Below are positions 25,531 to 37,139 of a stretch of 64,000 bases of DNA, one piece after another. This stretch comes from Cryptomeria japonica (taxonomy: Eukaryota; Streptophyta; Pinopsida; Cupressales; Cupressaceae). The notes beneath the pieces are model-generated. The model worked only from the letters and a program-made list of their open reading frames with translations, was not told the origin of the DNA and made no database searches. How positions within the stretch are numbered: the first letter of the stretch is position 1; each line of letters opens with the position of its first letter. A program made the translations under genes and the position numbers. The DNA lies in NCBI RefSeq assembly GCF_030272615.1, contig NC_081415.1, positions 194,709,195 to 194,773,194 of the forward strand, given 5' to 3'.

Positions 25531-26340
25531 AATCTTAATTTAAATTCATCCCTTAATATTAATTTTTATCATCATTAAATTTTATTTTAAGTAAAATTTA
25601 TTTTTTAAACATAATAATGATAAAAATAAATAAAATAAAATAAAATCTAAATACTTTTGGCAAAACTTAAAACAAAAACCTTAAAAAGAAATAATATTGA
25701 AGTTTATATCCCTTTCTACATTGTCTATCCATTCTATATAGTTAGAAAAATGCACTCTAACATATTTTTTTGCATTTATTAAATAAATTGAAAATCAAAT
25801 AAAATTATATTTTGTTTTAAATTTTATTCTTACTAAAAATAAATTTTAATTTATTAATAATTTTAATTTTTAAAAGAAAATGAAAAAAATATTTTTTAAT
25901 AATATTAATCATTTATAATTTATTATTTACAATTATTAAATCAGAAAAATAAATTTTTATTTTTATTTTTAAAAATTAAAATGCATTCTAATATACTTTT
26001 TTTATTTTTGCGTTTATGAAATAAATTGAAAATCAAACAAAATTATATTTTGTATTATCACTAAAAAAGAATTATAATTTATTAATAATTTTATTTTGTA
26101 AAAATTAAAATTAAAAAAATTAATTATTTTTAATAATATTAATCATTAATAATTTATTGTTTATAGTTATTAAATCTGAAAAGTAAATTTTGAATTTTAT
26201 TTTTAAAAATTAATTTTTTTAATACTAACTATTAATAATTAATTATTTATGATTATTAAAATCTTCAAAAGAAAACTCTTTATTAGCATAAAAACTTAAA
26301 ACAAAAGATAAATAAAATCGCACCGCTTTTTTTTACAGCA
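25531..26340. other. very AT-rich spacer
   Basis: Mostly 'taaaatt' and 'attaataatt' type sequence. Two stretches resemble each other ('aaattgaaaatcaaa(t/c)aaaattatattttgt' near 25785 and 26028), indicating a diverged direct repeat of about 240 bp period. Confidence 0.5.
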
Positions 26341-26598
26341 AGGCATTCCCTATATGAGATTGAAGAGCTCATTTTGTTCATCTACAGTGCACAGTCATCA
26401 AGAGATAGAGCAAGACGATTGCACTCTCTGGAGCCATCGATTCATTTATGTCGGTGCATATTATCCATGCCCTATCATATCTCTCATCAATGCTCTCTAT
26501 ATGATGGGACAACAAAATAGATTTTTGCCTGCTCTACTCTATGTTGAAAACTGTAAGCGTTCACAAGCTCCCTCCTCTTCTTCTTTGTGTCATTTTTA
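26341..26598. other. downstream flank of the EF-hand gene
   Basis: An 89-residue plus-strand open frame crosses here (26354-26623) but has no motif and runs antisense into the EF-hand gene end. I treat it as chance; the sequence may be old 3' untranslated region. Confidence 0.3.
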
Positions 26599-26882
26599 CT
26601 ATACAAATCCCTTGAGTTCTTGAATGAGGACATTTTCTAGCCATTTGAGCGCCTTTGTCATAAAAGAAGGGCTGAGTGTAAGCATCACAAACTCATTTTG
26701 ATCAATAAATCTGTCGTCGTTGAGATCAGTTGCTTCAATCATCTCTTTGAAATGATCATCGCTCATCTCTTCTATCCCCAACACATTTGCATTCTTCTTC
26801 AAGCTCTGCAAAGTTAACATGCCTTTATTGCATCTGACAGAAGACTGATGCAAGACGACCTATCCTTCCTTTCCAATGTCAT
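26599..26882 (-). pseudogene. EF-hand calcium-binding protein of PBP1/KIC type, frameshifted
   Basis: The family is small plant single-EF-hand proteins that bind a kinase (PINOID) or a kinesin (KCBP) in a calcium-dependent way. Visible here: GMLTLQSLKKNANVLGIEEM, then the loop DLNDDRFIDQNE with canonical ligands at loop positions 1, 3, 5, 9 and 12, then a hydrophobic helix and KALKWLENVL, as in the family's C-terminus. The upstream part (MTLERKDRSSCISLLSDA, ATG at 26882) lies in a different frame, so a small indel near 26830 separates the two halves. No ATG starts the downstream frame, and an in-frame TAG precedes it. Either a pseudogene or a single-base sequence error in an intronless gene. 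The family's acidic N-terminal lead is not seen further upstream. Confidence 0.65.
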
Positions 26883-27179
26883 TTTTTCCCTCGCTCTTTG
26901 CAGCACAGATTGATTATACTTTCCAAGACCTTTCTCCCCTATTTGATTAACACATATTTCATATATATATATAAAAAAATAATATTTACCTCTCTAAATT
27001 ATTCATTGTTAGTTTGATATGCCCCTTGATTCTCCTGTGGCAGTTCGCTTCACCTCTTATTTCACCATTTCAAGCTCTGGACTAGGAGCTGAATGGTCAT
27101 AAAACTTGTACAAAAGTTTTTAATGTCTTTCCAATAAATCCGTTTCAACCAAACACATACCTTCCACTTCGATCGCATC
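26883..27179. other. non-coding spacer
   Basis: Includes a short 'atatatatata' run at 26959-26972. No gene recognised. Confidence 0.3.
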
Positions 27180-27400
27180 AGCTATGAAGTAAGCCGCTTC
27201 ATCAAATTCATTGTGTACATGTCTTATCACATCAAACTATGAGACTACAATTTGATGAGACATTCTGTCAAACAATTTAAGTGCCATGTTTATGCTTCCA
27301 CATTTTGTAGACATGTCTATCAGAGTAGTCGTAAATACTAGACCTGACATAATTCCCTTATCTATTACACTTAGATGTATGTCTAAACTTTGTTTTCAAG
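27180..27400 (-). pseudogene. pentatricopeptide (PPR) repeat relic
   Basis: On the minus strand near 27345-27240 the reading TTLIDMSTKCGSINMALKLF, then DRMSHQIVVS, matches the linker-to-repeat phrase of plant PLS-class PPR proteins (usual form: a 'DMYAKCG' phrase followed by 'A..LFD.M'). PPR proteins bind organelle RNA. Only about one repeat is recognisable and stops follow at once. Confidence 0.6.
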
Positions 27401-29335
27401 CTCCCATTTTGGCACGGTCTGGGATGATTGATTTCTTTTAAAAATAAAAGAATTTCTTTACTTTCACACTCAATTAGAAATGGTCCCCTGTTGCCTTCGA
27501 TGCCTTACAATCCAAACATAAATCGTAGATGAAATTTGTACAAGGAAAGCACTTCTAGAGTCCAATGCATCTGGACTAGGATAAACAATTGATTTTGGAA
27601 CCAAATGTAGAGGAGCATATGAAAACTAAGGAGCCATTCAAAATATCCACAACAGAGATTTTGGGCTCAAGGGCATAGCATGCATTTTCTTATGGTACTA
27701 TAATAACTGGCTAAGAAAGCCTACGATGGGATTTTTGATACCTCAATATGCTTTTACATGCAAAATGAGTTTATAAAGCTCTGACCTTTACTCCACATGA
27801 GATATGAAAATACCACGGAGGTTGATCAAGAAACTCCCTTGAAATAATGCACAAACACTTCCCATCTTTGTTCTCTTACCTTCTTAACATAATCAAACAC
27901 ATCACACACTATGCTTGTTACATGAGTTATACCATTTTGATGGAGAGATGTCAATGAGACCACCAAACCAACAAAACTAAAGAAAACAAACAAAGAGATG
28001 TTTACCACCAATCCACTCGTGTGCTTATGCATCAAAGACAAAAGTCATTTGCAAAGCTTTCCCATAAACTCCCATTCTCCCAATTTATTTGTCATCATAT
28101 GCAAATAGATTTCTTATAGGATTGAAGGATAATTTGTGTGGCTCAAGGCATAAAAGTTGCCTTAATTTTAATACCTCCTAGAAAAATGCTTTACAATTAG
28201 TTCTGCCACTTGGATGGATAAGAAACACTGGTGATATAATTCACCAAATAAAAATCAATAGATTCAATTGCTCCAAATTTGAGTTCCAAACACTCTTCAC
28301 TCTTTCCCACCCTACAACAAGAAGCATCTTCATATAAAATAAATAAATTGGTTAAAATCTAATATCAGATTTTCATAATCCATAATTTTGACCATTGTTG
28401 TAATGAGGTCGATTAGATTGTGTGCAAGGTTTTTACATCAACAATTCATATTACACTTTGTGATCCATCCATCATTATTTCTAGATTAGATTGTGTGACA
28501 GTTTTTTACATCAACTTTTAGGGTAACACACTAACATAACTTAATCCAAAAATAATAGCAATCATGATTACCACTTTCTTATAGATTGGGTTAAACTAGT
28601 CCATTTTTAAAAAATAAGGTTATAACATCTATGGAGGTTCATAATTCTCACAACTATGAACTCCCCTTTTGTCTCAAATATACTCTAATTTGATTCATTA
28701 CTTATCTTTTATTCAATTAATCACCAAAGATACAAAAAACAACTTCTTTTTTATTCTCATCATGTTATTCTCATATATATTTATCACCTCCATACAACAA
28801 TCTAACAATTTAGTGTAGAAGAAAAGTGAGATCAAACCAATAGTCCCAACAATCCAACAATACAATACAAGAGAAAAGGACTTGAGAAAAATAATAGTTC
28901 CTTCTTACTTTTTCTCTCCATTGTTTGTTCTATTAGCTCATGGTCCAAATAAATTATAAGTTGAAATTGGAAGGAGAAAAAAAAAATTGATTCTCAACTT
29001 TAATTTTCACTTTGGGCATATAGGCATACTTTTTCATGTCACAAATAACAACAAATAGCCTTATCTTTTTCAAGATTCATTAAACCATACAACTTCGGGA
29101 GTGGGGGCCTTCTGTTGTTAATTCTATTGCACAGATGGTCCCTTAAAATTCAAAGAGTATATTTATTGCATTTAAAAAGCATAGACAATCATTCGCATTT
29201 GTTAAAAGACTTTGAGCATTTTTTAATTACATATTTCCTCGCTATTAAGTCATGTGTTTTTGTAATATTACACTACACCCTTAGTGTTATTTCCCTACAC
29301 CATATGCATTCCTACTAAATAATGTAATTTAAAAT
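27401..29335. other. non-coding, no element recognised
   Basis: AT-rich. The 71-residue minus frame at 27826-28041 has a hydrophobic N-terminal stretch but no family resemblance and no neighbouring exon. At 28410-28510 the phrases 'agattgtgtg' and 'ttttttacatcaac' repeat once, giving a short direct repeat. No promoter, RNA gene or mobile-element end supported. Confidence 0.35.
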
Positions 29336-29339
29336 ATAT

Positions 29340-29740
29340 ATCATAATAGTGTACATTTATCTCTCTATCTCCCTCCCACTCTTTTATCTCTTTCTATCTA
29401 TATTTTTATTACCTCTTCCTACATATCTATCTCTCTCTCTTTAAGTATCACTTTTATCTCTTTATATCATCCTCAGTTTATATCTATCCTTCTCTTACTC
29501 CCACTCTCCCTTTCTATATATTGAGTTATTCTTTTACTTTTTCTTCCTCCATTTATCTCTCTCTTCTTCTCTCCCTCCTTTTCTCTCTCTCTTTCTCTTT
29601 CTCCCCCCTCTAACCACATCTCTCCCTCTCTCCCCACTCTTTTTCTCTCACACCCTCTATTTATCTTTCTCTCTCTCCTTCCTATTCCCACATCTCTCCC
29701 TCTCTCCCCCTTTTTTCTCGATTCCTCCTCTACCTATCTC
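29340..29740. repeat. CT-rich low-complexity tract
   Basis: About 400 bp of 'tctctctcc' variants, like the tract at 12905-13475. It abuts directly on the duplicated storage-protein exon 6 at 29746, so it lies exactly at a duplication breakpoint. The Arg/Glu-rich 72-residue minus frame is an artefact. Confidence 0.9.
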
Positions 29741-29745
29741 TCAAA

Positions 29746-30525
29746 AGTGGATCAAGTACAGAAAATGAAGCTACTATTTTCCTCAACTTGGCAAGCAAAA
29801 ATGCTGTGATTGTTGTCACTGAATTCTTCAATCTGCTTTCATCCTTAGCTGATAAACCCACAAATGGTTTAGGAGTATATAATATGTGATTTGATGCGGA
29901 TTCACAAGCTAGCTAAATAATAAGCTATAATAATAGATAACTAGAAGGACCATAGCTTCGGTATCTTTTAAAAAGCTTAAATTACTAAGTTGACGTAGAT
30001 ACCTTTCAAACTAATGAATAATAATAATTATCGGAAGTGTTAAGTTTTTATCAAATGTTCCTATATGATATACTGTCTAAAGGATTAATAGTTTCAAATA
30101 ATTTTTCTTTTTATCAAAGTATTGATAGCTTGAATAGATCTTTCAAGGTCATTTTTAATATCGACAACGGGACAAGTGAAACAGCCAAATGTGAGTTCCT
30201 GAAAAGTCTTCCTGTGGTTATCCTTTACCCTAAATCATTGTTCAAGTTAAATTTTAGAATAAAAATTGATAGATCAAAATAAAAATGTCTCTTAAAGTTG
30301 TTTATCATTACATTTCGATTATGAGTTCCTTTTGGTGGTGTGACTTAATCTAATTATATATCAATGAATGGCTCATTATTATTATTAATATAATTTTAAA
30401 TTTATGGATAAAAATAAAAATCAACGGATACTTTTTTTATTTTCTTTTAAATTACATGTCCTTTCAGGTTTTATACTATTTGTTCATATATTTAATATGT
30501 ATAATTATGCATACCCCTGTACTTG
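29746..30525 (+). pseudogene. storage-protein exon 6 fragment plus 3' flank
   Basis: Starts abruptly inside exon 6 (at the GGSSTENEAT codons of the intact gene) and runs to the same NGLGVYNM stop (TGA 29887-29889), followed by about 630 bp matching the gene's 3' flank (reverse complement of 37140-37796). Orientation is opposite to the intact gene. The exon part is very well preserved (LLLS in the gene reads LLSS here). Because the 3' flank is included and no poly(A) is present, this is a segmental duplicate and not a retrocopy. Confidence 0.9.
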
Positions 30526-30925
30526 ATCCAACATGTATGAAAGAGCAAGCATGGAAATTACAGAAAGAGTTGTATGGGAAACATTTTCATGGGAAGACCA
30601 TCTAGTACCATCTAGTAGGGGCTCCATCTCAAAAGTGTTGGGAACAACCAGGCCCAGATAAGGGCCATCACTGTTAATTATATTGATATGGCTTAGAACT
30701 TTGCCGAAAGGTCTACATCACATACAACGGCCATGAAAATGAGCAGAAACACATGAATATACACCAACTACTTAAAAAGCCATGCTGACATGACTACGCA
30801 AACTCGTGATTCAAATCGAGACTTGGGGTGTTAGTTGCAGAAGGAATGAAGTGCTTTTAGTAAATTGCCTAGAATTAGGTGTTATTTGGGGTGGGTGAAG
30901 TGTCTCCACTTGAAATGTGACATAA
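30526..30925 (-). pseudogene. storage-protein exon 1 and promoter relic
   Basis: Minus-strand homologue of exon 1 (ATG at 30783) and of the 5' flank out to about 30925. Shared phrases include 'agtgttgggaacaacca', 'gggccatcactgttaattat' and, upstream, 'tagaattaggtgttatttgg'. The coding part is broken at once: a T-run puts a stop within five codons of the ATG, and later indels shift the frame. It lies head-to-tail against the opposite-strand exon 6 piece at 29746-30525, so the two come from a rearranged duplicate, not a single collinear copy. Confidence 0.85.
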
Positions 30926-31127
30926 GTTTTATATGAACCCTCTTTTCTTATAATCAAGTATAAATTATTTTCTATAAGCACCTTTTGCAGTCTAGTTGTT
31001 CATATGGAAAACATAAAATAAATGCAAAGAATATTTTTAATAAATATATATGGGTTGCAAGATTAAAGCATATACAAAAATGTAAGATATATTAGAATTT
31101 ATTTAATGATAATGTAAAACTTTATTT

Positions 31128-31885
31128 AATGGTTAGTATTATGGTTACAGATGGGGTTAGGGTTTTCGTATCAAGGTTAGGTTAGGGTTTGGTTTAGGTT
31201 TAGAATTATGGTTAGGATTTAGTATTATGGTGATGGTTAAGGTTACTATTATGGTTGAGGCTAAAGTTTACATCATTGTTAGGGTTAGGGTAAGGGTTAT
31301 GATTAGAGTTAGGTTTCAAGGTCAAGGTTATGATAAAGGTTAGGGTTCATATAATGATTATGGTTAACATCAAGGATAAGGTCTAGTTTATGTTTAAAAT
31401 TATGGTTGGGGTTAGGGTCATGGTTAGGGTTAAGTTTATGGTTATGGTTAGTTTTTATTGTTGGTGTTTTAATTATGTTTAGGGTTTATTGTTAGTGGTT
31501 TAACTATGTTATGTTTAGGGCTAGGGTAACCATACTTACAATTAGGGTTAGGGTTGTTAGGGTTATAATTGTAACTAGGGTAGGGTTTGGATTATGATTT
31601 GATTTATGATTATTTAAAGTAGAGTTAGGGTTAGGCTTTAGTGTTAGGGTAAAGGTTAGTATTATGGTTAGGGTTAAACTTTACATCATTGTTAGGGTAT
31701 AAACTAATCAATAATAGGGTTAAGCTTAGGTCTAGAGTTTGGGGTTACATTTAACGATTATGGTTAGGGTTAGAGTAAGGGATATGTTTTGGGTTTTTTG
31801 TTAGGGCTAAGGTTTAGGGTTATGACCTTAGGGTTAAGTTTAGGGTTATGACAAGATTATTGTTAGGCTTATGGTTAGGTTAGGT
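31128..31885 (+). repeat. degenerate telomere-like interstitial repeat
   Basis: About 750 bp dominated by 'ggttagggtt', 'tagggtttagg' and 'ttatggttagg' variants, related to plant TTTAGGG and the TTAGGG type but irregular. It lies in the interior of a retroelement-rich region, so it is an interstitial relic and not a chromosome end. Confidence 0.75.
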
Positions 31886-33284
31886 TTTCATTTTGTCTTG
31901 TAGTTTTTAATTGAACAAAAAGTTAATATTGATCATATCTTTAGTTTTCAACTGAAAAAAAAATTTAAAATATTGAATAATTCATTAGTTTGATATATCT
32001 ATTTTTTAATATACTTAATTATATAATATATATTATTAATATAGGTTTAATTAAAGTTAAACCTATATTGTGTAGGCATTAGTAGAAAGAAAGTAATAAA
32101 CCTTAAATGTATAAAGTATCTTTTAGTTAAAAAACTGAAAAAAATAGAAATTAATCTACATATATAAGCAACATTTCTATTTTATTTTTACTGTAAATCA
32201 ATTCAAATTCCAAAATTGAACTAGTTTTAACATAAATTTAAAAATAAAATTTGGATATAAGTAGAACCTTTCTAAAAAAAATTCTCATATCTAAAAAACA
32301 TTCTATTCAATTAGGGTTGGAGTAATTGTTAATATTTGATCCTAACCCTAATAATTATTATGTCTATTCAACATAGAGAAAACAATGATTGCAAAAATGA
32401 AATTGTTGAATAAAAACATTTTATTTTAGAATATGAATCTTATAGTAACATATGAATTTATTACATTTATATTTTTTTTAAACTCAAATAATACATTTCG
32501 TCTTCCTATGTTAGTCTTTCTAAAGCATATTGCATTCAAATTAATACCATATAATAGGAAAGATCACACATGATCAGTTTAAAATATAATTATAATTAAA
32601 CCCTAACCCTATCTCTAATTTAACATTAATTAGAATTTTTACTAACCTCTACCCTTTATTCTAATTCTAGCCCTAAACCTAATTTAACTATAGTCATAGC
32701 CTTATCTATATTTCTAATTATAAACCCCAATCTTGATTCTAATTCTAACCCTAGATATAATTATAACCTATTCATAATAAAATATTCATATTGTTTATTA
32801 TATCATTTATGTCCTACATTATCAATATTTCATGCCTTCCTTATGCATAACTCCATCTTTGATGGTCTTTTATTTAACTTAATATAATAAAATTAAAACA
32901 AATGTTTAGAAAAATTTAAATATCGAGCCATCCAAAATAAATATGAATTTTCAACGTCTATCACATGTCTACCACACATAAAATCTTGAATTTTTTGTGC
33001 AAGATATAATAGTTTACATCAAGATAACTTTAAGCCTCTTCTAAATAAGGAGCCAAAACTCAAAATAATATCCCTGCAAAAGTGTATTGGAATCTACATT
33101 TCTTTGCATACGCTTCCCAAATAATTTACACACATTTTGTCTATGAACATCAGCTCATAACATATGGCTATCACGTGTTAGGAAGAGATCAATTTTCCCT
33201 GATTACAACGAAATAAAAAAACAAATCATGTGCCTGACTTTAAAGTTAAACCATCAAATTCAGCAGCATTTATAATTTGTTATT
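31886..33284. other. AT-rich spacer
   Basis: No gene. It holds the antisense telomere-like patch at 32595-32775 (listed separately) and a short inverted repeat near 32035-32070 ('ataggtttaattaaagttaaacctat'). Confidence 0.4.
32595..32775 (-). repeat. antisense telomere-like patch
   Basis: 'aaccctaaccctatc', 'tctagccctaaacctaa' and 'tctaaccctag' variants, the complement of the repeat at 31128-31885. The two make a loose inverted pair about 700 bp apart. Confidence 0.6.
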
Positions 33285-34030
33285 AGATGTAATTACAAGT
33301 GCCCTGGCAGACGTGTATGCAAAATGTAGAAGCATAGACAGAGCAATTGAATTTTTTGATAGAATGTCTGAGATATGGTGTCATAGATTGCATGGATTGT
33401 AGAATATGCACAAAATGGATCTATTGAAAGGCCTTCAGAAATTTTCAGGATGATAAAACTGGAACATGTAAAGCTGGAATTGCCAACCTTTGTTAGCATC
33501 TTCCCTAGCTCTGATAAAATGCAAGCTTTGGAACAGGGTATGGCCATCTATCAAAGCATAATGGAGAAGGGATTTTGTTAGATTTTATGGTTGCAATTGC
33601 CCTGTTAGACATGAATGCTAAATGTGAAACCATAGACAAGGCATGTGAATTGTTTGATATAATGTCATCTCATTAAACGCAATTGTTGCAGGATATGCAC
33701 AAAATGAATTTGTTTATAAAGCCGGCAAATGTGATTGGTAGTTGTAAAGCTAATTTCCATACTCTTTTCTAGACGTATATACAAAATTTAAAAGTACAGA
33801 CATGAAACGTGAATGACTGAAAAGAAATGAGGTTTCATGGAATTCCACGAGTTCAGGATGGATATGCACAAAATCTTTGCAAAAGTGTAACATGCCTCAA
33901 ACAAGTGTAACATACCTGTGAACTCAAGGCTTGTGAACTACGCCTCAAAGAAATGTGGTTGCATGGAATGCCAAAATAATCTTCGTAAAAGTCTTTTAAA
34001 CAGATTATGTAGCAGGGTACAGAAAAAATG
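33285..34030 (+). pseudogene. PPR protein pseudogene, at least two repeat units
   Basis: The plus strand shows two recognisable PLS-class PPR linker phrases: ADVYAKCRSIDRAIEFFDRM near 33305-33365 and LLDMNAKCETIDKACELFDI near 33600-33660. After each, a degraded GYAQN-like phrase follows ('ggatatgcacaaaatgaa' near 33693, and again near 33860). Later KEMWLHGMPK near 33945-33975 is a third trace. Stops and frame changes throughout, so no product is expected. Parent proteins bind organelle transcripts and are often intronless. Confidence 0.8.
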
Positions 34031-34252
34031 TTAGATACCCTAACAAACCATAATGACAATAGCTCGTTTTCTTCCCCGCAACCTACTATGGGTGAGATAA
34101 ATTATCTATCTAAGATCAAACATCCATTAGGGATAAAAAGAAGAACAAAACAAAATCCACATGAATTTAGTGAGATATATTCATCAATGGTTGAAAAGAA
34201 GAGCAGTGAAAAGGCAAAAGAAACATACAGTTCTGCCGTAGAACCATGTTAA
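34028..34252 (+). CDS. short open frame, unknown, weakly coding-like
   Basis: A 74-codon frame with hydrophilic, charged composition (KSSEKAKETYSSAVEPC near its end) directly after the PPR relic. No family recognised, no introns traced, and no second copy in the related block at 44-61 kb. It may be the tail of another decayed gene. Listed only because its composition is more protein-like than the surrounding chance frames. Confidence 0.2.
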   Translation: MLDTLTNHNDNSSFSSPQPTMGEINYLSKIKHPLGIKRRTKQNPHEFSEIYSSMVEKKSSEKAKETYSSAVEPC

Positions 34253-34344
34253 GAATGGTGGAATCGGCGAAGACAATAAAGCCGAAGCCTTTGGTGTAGC
34301 CAGTCATGCGATCAGTCATTATGAGTCTCTGAAACTGTGTTAAT

Positions 34345-36420
34345 TATGCTTCAAAGTTTCAGCCCCATATGTTCTTGTCCAAAAGATAAAAGCATATAAT
34401 ACGTGGGACCACCTTCAGTAGTTCGTATTAACAAAGTAGAAAAGATTCATAAGGCTTTCCTATTGAAATTAAAATAGAATGGGACAACTTGAACTGCAAA
34501 AGATTCTGCAAATTTTTCCCTGCAGTGGAGAAAATGTTGTTGTTGTTGTTTTTTTCTTCTTCTTCTTCTGTAAAACTGGTTGTTTTATTTATTTGTCGTT
34601 AAGTAGTTTGAGGTCATTAAATAAGGTAACTTACAATACATACACATCCTTTTATTAAAGCTATTTACGAGTGACTTATAAAGCATATGTCCAATAAATA
34701 CTAGCTAACATGCGAACACAAACTTGTGTTGCTAGTCTTTTTAAGGTCGAGTAGATTTAACCTTTAGTCTTTAAGGTCAAGTAGGTTTAACCTTTAAAAA
34801 TGCTATGAATCTGAAATTGGTTCTACATGTCATTAGAGCCTTAAATTTTTTTCATGGCTTCCTCTTTTTCTATGATTGTCTTCTATATTATCTACTTCTG
34901 ATTACTTATATCCATCATCCTTTGTCTTAGACAAAAATTTCACCATCCCTTTATAATCTCTCCACTTCCTTGAATATTATTTAGATCTCAAGTTATTTTG
35001 ATTCTAATCCTAAATGAATCCCCCTTCTTCTATATCCTTCCCAAGTTTGGTAATCTTATTAGCTATTGATTACACAACCTCATTAAACACATTCTTGAAA
35101 GCATGAATTTATATTAGGAATCAATATATACAAAATCGGGAGTTAGTTTTGTCACCTCTTCTCTCATATTCTCAACCTACACCATAAATATATAGAGTGA
35201 CATTTCATTTATGCTAACAATTTTCCAAATGTCACACTCAGTATAAAAACATTAAATATCTAGTACAACTCGTAAGAAGATGCCATGAATAATAGTATGC
35301 AAATCCTAGATGAATTAGAATATGAATGCACCTTATCATGCTCATAGAATCTAAGAGTAATTTGTATGTTTATGAATTCCTATATGGTTGAAATAAAAAG
35401 AACAAACATGTAGAAAATTTTCATGATGGCACTATAAGAGTAGCACTTTCTCTTAGCCAAATCACACTCTAGGAACATACCCACCTTTGAATTCCTAATC
35501 TAATATAAGATAATCCCTCTTATGAATTGGCAATGTTTAGCTAGGGCATGTAGAAAACAAAAGAAAATATGTCTAATTCAAGCTTCATGTTCTATTCTAC
35601 GACTTTTCATAATACAAAGCCCCTTACAAAAAAAGATTTCATATTCAAAGATTGATCACTATTGGTTATCAAATTTGTATGTTCCTGTAAGGACATAAAG
35701 AAGCCAATGTATGAAAGGGGTAACATCACCTTCTTTAGGGTTTGTGAGGTCAAGGGTGGGGGAGGGGGGATATACTGGAGGTCAATTTATAGGAAAATTA
35801 AAGATATTAAATTCAAACAAGATAATCCTTAAATCTAAACCATACCCTAAGCATTGTGGCACTTCAAATCTTCTCATTAAGTTCAAATTTATATTTAATA
35901 ATTATCAAGAATATGCATCTAACACAAAATATATTAGCGTTATGTATGCAAACAAATGATAATTATTATTCAAGAGCTATAATTCCATAGATACTTGCAA
36001 GTACAACTACTAAGTATATTCTACTTGGATAACACTAGAAATGGATATCTTAAGATGTAGTATAATTGATTCAATGCATTATGTAAAGATGTAAAAATGG
36101 CTAACACTACAAAGTATAAATTGATATGCTTAGTTTTATATGTTTGATGATGTGATGAATAAGCTATATGTTCTATTAGCATTATATCTTTATCTTGAAT
36201 TATCGAAATGGTTGTCTTAAAAATAAAGAGTAAATTAACATGTAATTCAATGAAATATAATAAATAAAGATGATAACAATAAAGAACTAGTTTGCATCAA
36301 CATAAATAAAGTAGGTTAAATGAACATTAAATAATAAAAGTATTAAAATTAAAGCAACAACTTTAAAAATCTATTAGGAAACAAATAAATTTCTTATACC
36401 ATAAAATCCAAAAGATGATA
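34345..36420. repeat. old paralogue of the flank duplicated at 46.9-49.3 and 59.8-61.5 kb
   Basis: Collinear but diverged matches to block A and its extension. Examples: 'gaactgcaaaagattc' at 34492 / 47090 / 59951; 'gtcgttaagtagtttgaggt' at 34595 with 'gtcgccaagtagtttaaggc' at 47201; 'cttcccaagtttggtaa' at 35037 and 61167; 'aagagtaaattaacatg' at 36226 with 'aaaagtaaattaaccta' at 54213. It has no LTR element at the point (about 36100) where the 49.3-54.1 kb element is inserted in the other copy. Non-coding. Confidence 0.75.
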
Positions 36421-37139
36421 AATAGAGTGTTTTGAGGTTCTAAATGATTTACCACCCAACCCCCTCTTATTCATGTGGTGTGTTCAACAAATAGATCATC
36501 TATTTATACTTCATCTTAGAATTAGAAAACTATCAAATTTGTGGTGGGTCCATTTATGGTTTTCTTTAATGCATATGCTTTTTCTTAGGACCCACAATAT
36601 GAACTTATTAACTATATTTTTCTAGTTTCTAATCTATTGTTCTTTGTTGACCATTAAAGACATGGTACTTTAAAACACCATGGAGAGATTGTCAAATTGG
36701 AAGGTTAGTATTCTCTTAAGTTGACCTCCTTGAATAGACTAGATTCCTCTTGTAGATTAGTGGAGACATGGCTCTTCCATCATTTAAATGAGTTAGAATG
36801 ATAAGTATAGATTAAGGTTTCCTTTTTTCTCTTCAAATCAAAAGATTTATATAAGATGCTTTTTGATATGTGTAATATTTTCAATCAATAATTTGATGAT
36901 AAAGGATACATATGGAATGCTTTTAAATGTTAAGATATAGCAAGTAATGGCACAAATGTGTATCAAGTTGGTTCATAATAGGTAGTGGAATAGATGAGAG
37001 AGCAAATATTTAAATTTTAAATTTTTCAATTTTAGGGCAATTCTACATGGTGTAAGTTTGATCCCACACATTGTGGGGTTGACTTAGGACATGTGAATGC
37101 TACTCTCGAAATAGGGAATGGATATATAGAATAAATACA
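36421..37139. other. non-coding, no feature recognised
   Basis: AT-rich spacer between the old paralogous block and the 3' flank of the storage-protein gene. Confidence 0.3.

Noticed and set aside
25111-25543. Lys-rich and Pro/His-rich open frames
   Set aside because: They lie antisense to the LINE leader and an A-rich stretch; no family resemblance.
27826-28041. 71-residue frame with a hydrophobic segment as a secreted peptide
   Set aside because: No second copy, no exon signals and no family match; chance is more likely.
29473-29691. Arg/Glu-rich minus-strand frame
   Set aside because: Antisense reading of the CT-rich tract.
29746-30525. Processed retrocopy of the storage-protein gene
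   Set aside because: It includes about 630 bp of genomic 3' flank, lacks a poly(A) tail and shows no joined exons.
31128-31885. True telomere
   Set aside because: Repeats are irregular and the region is flanked on both sides by gene relics and retroelements.
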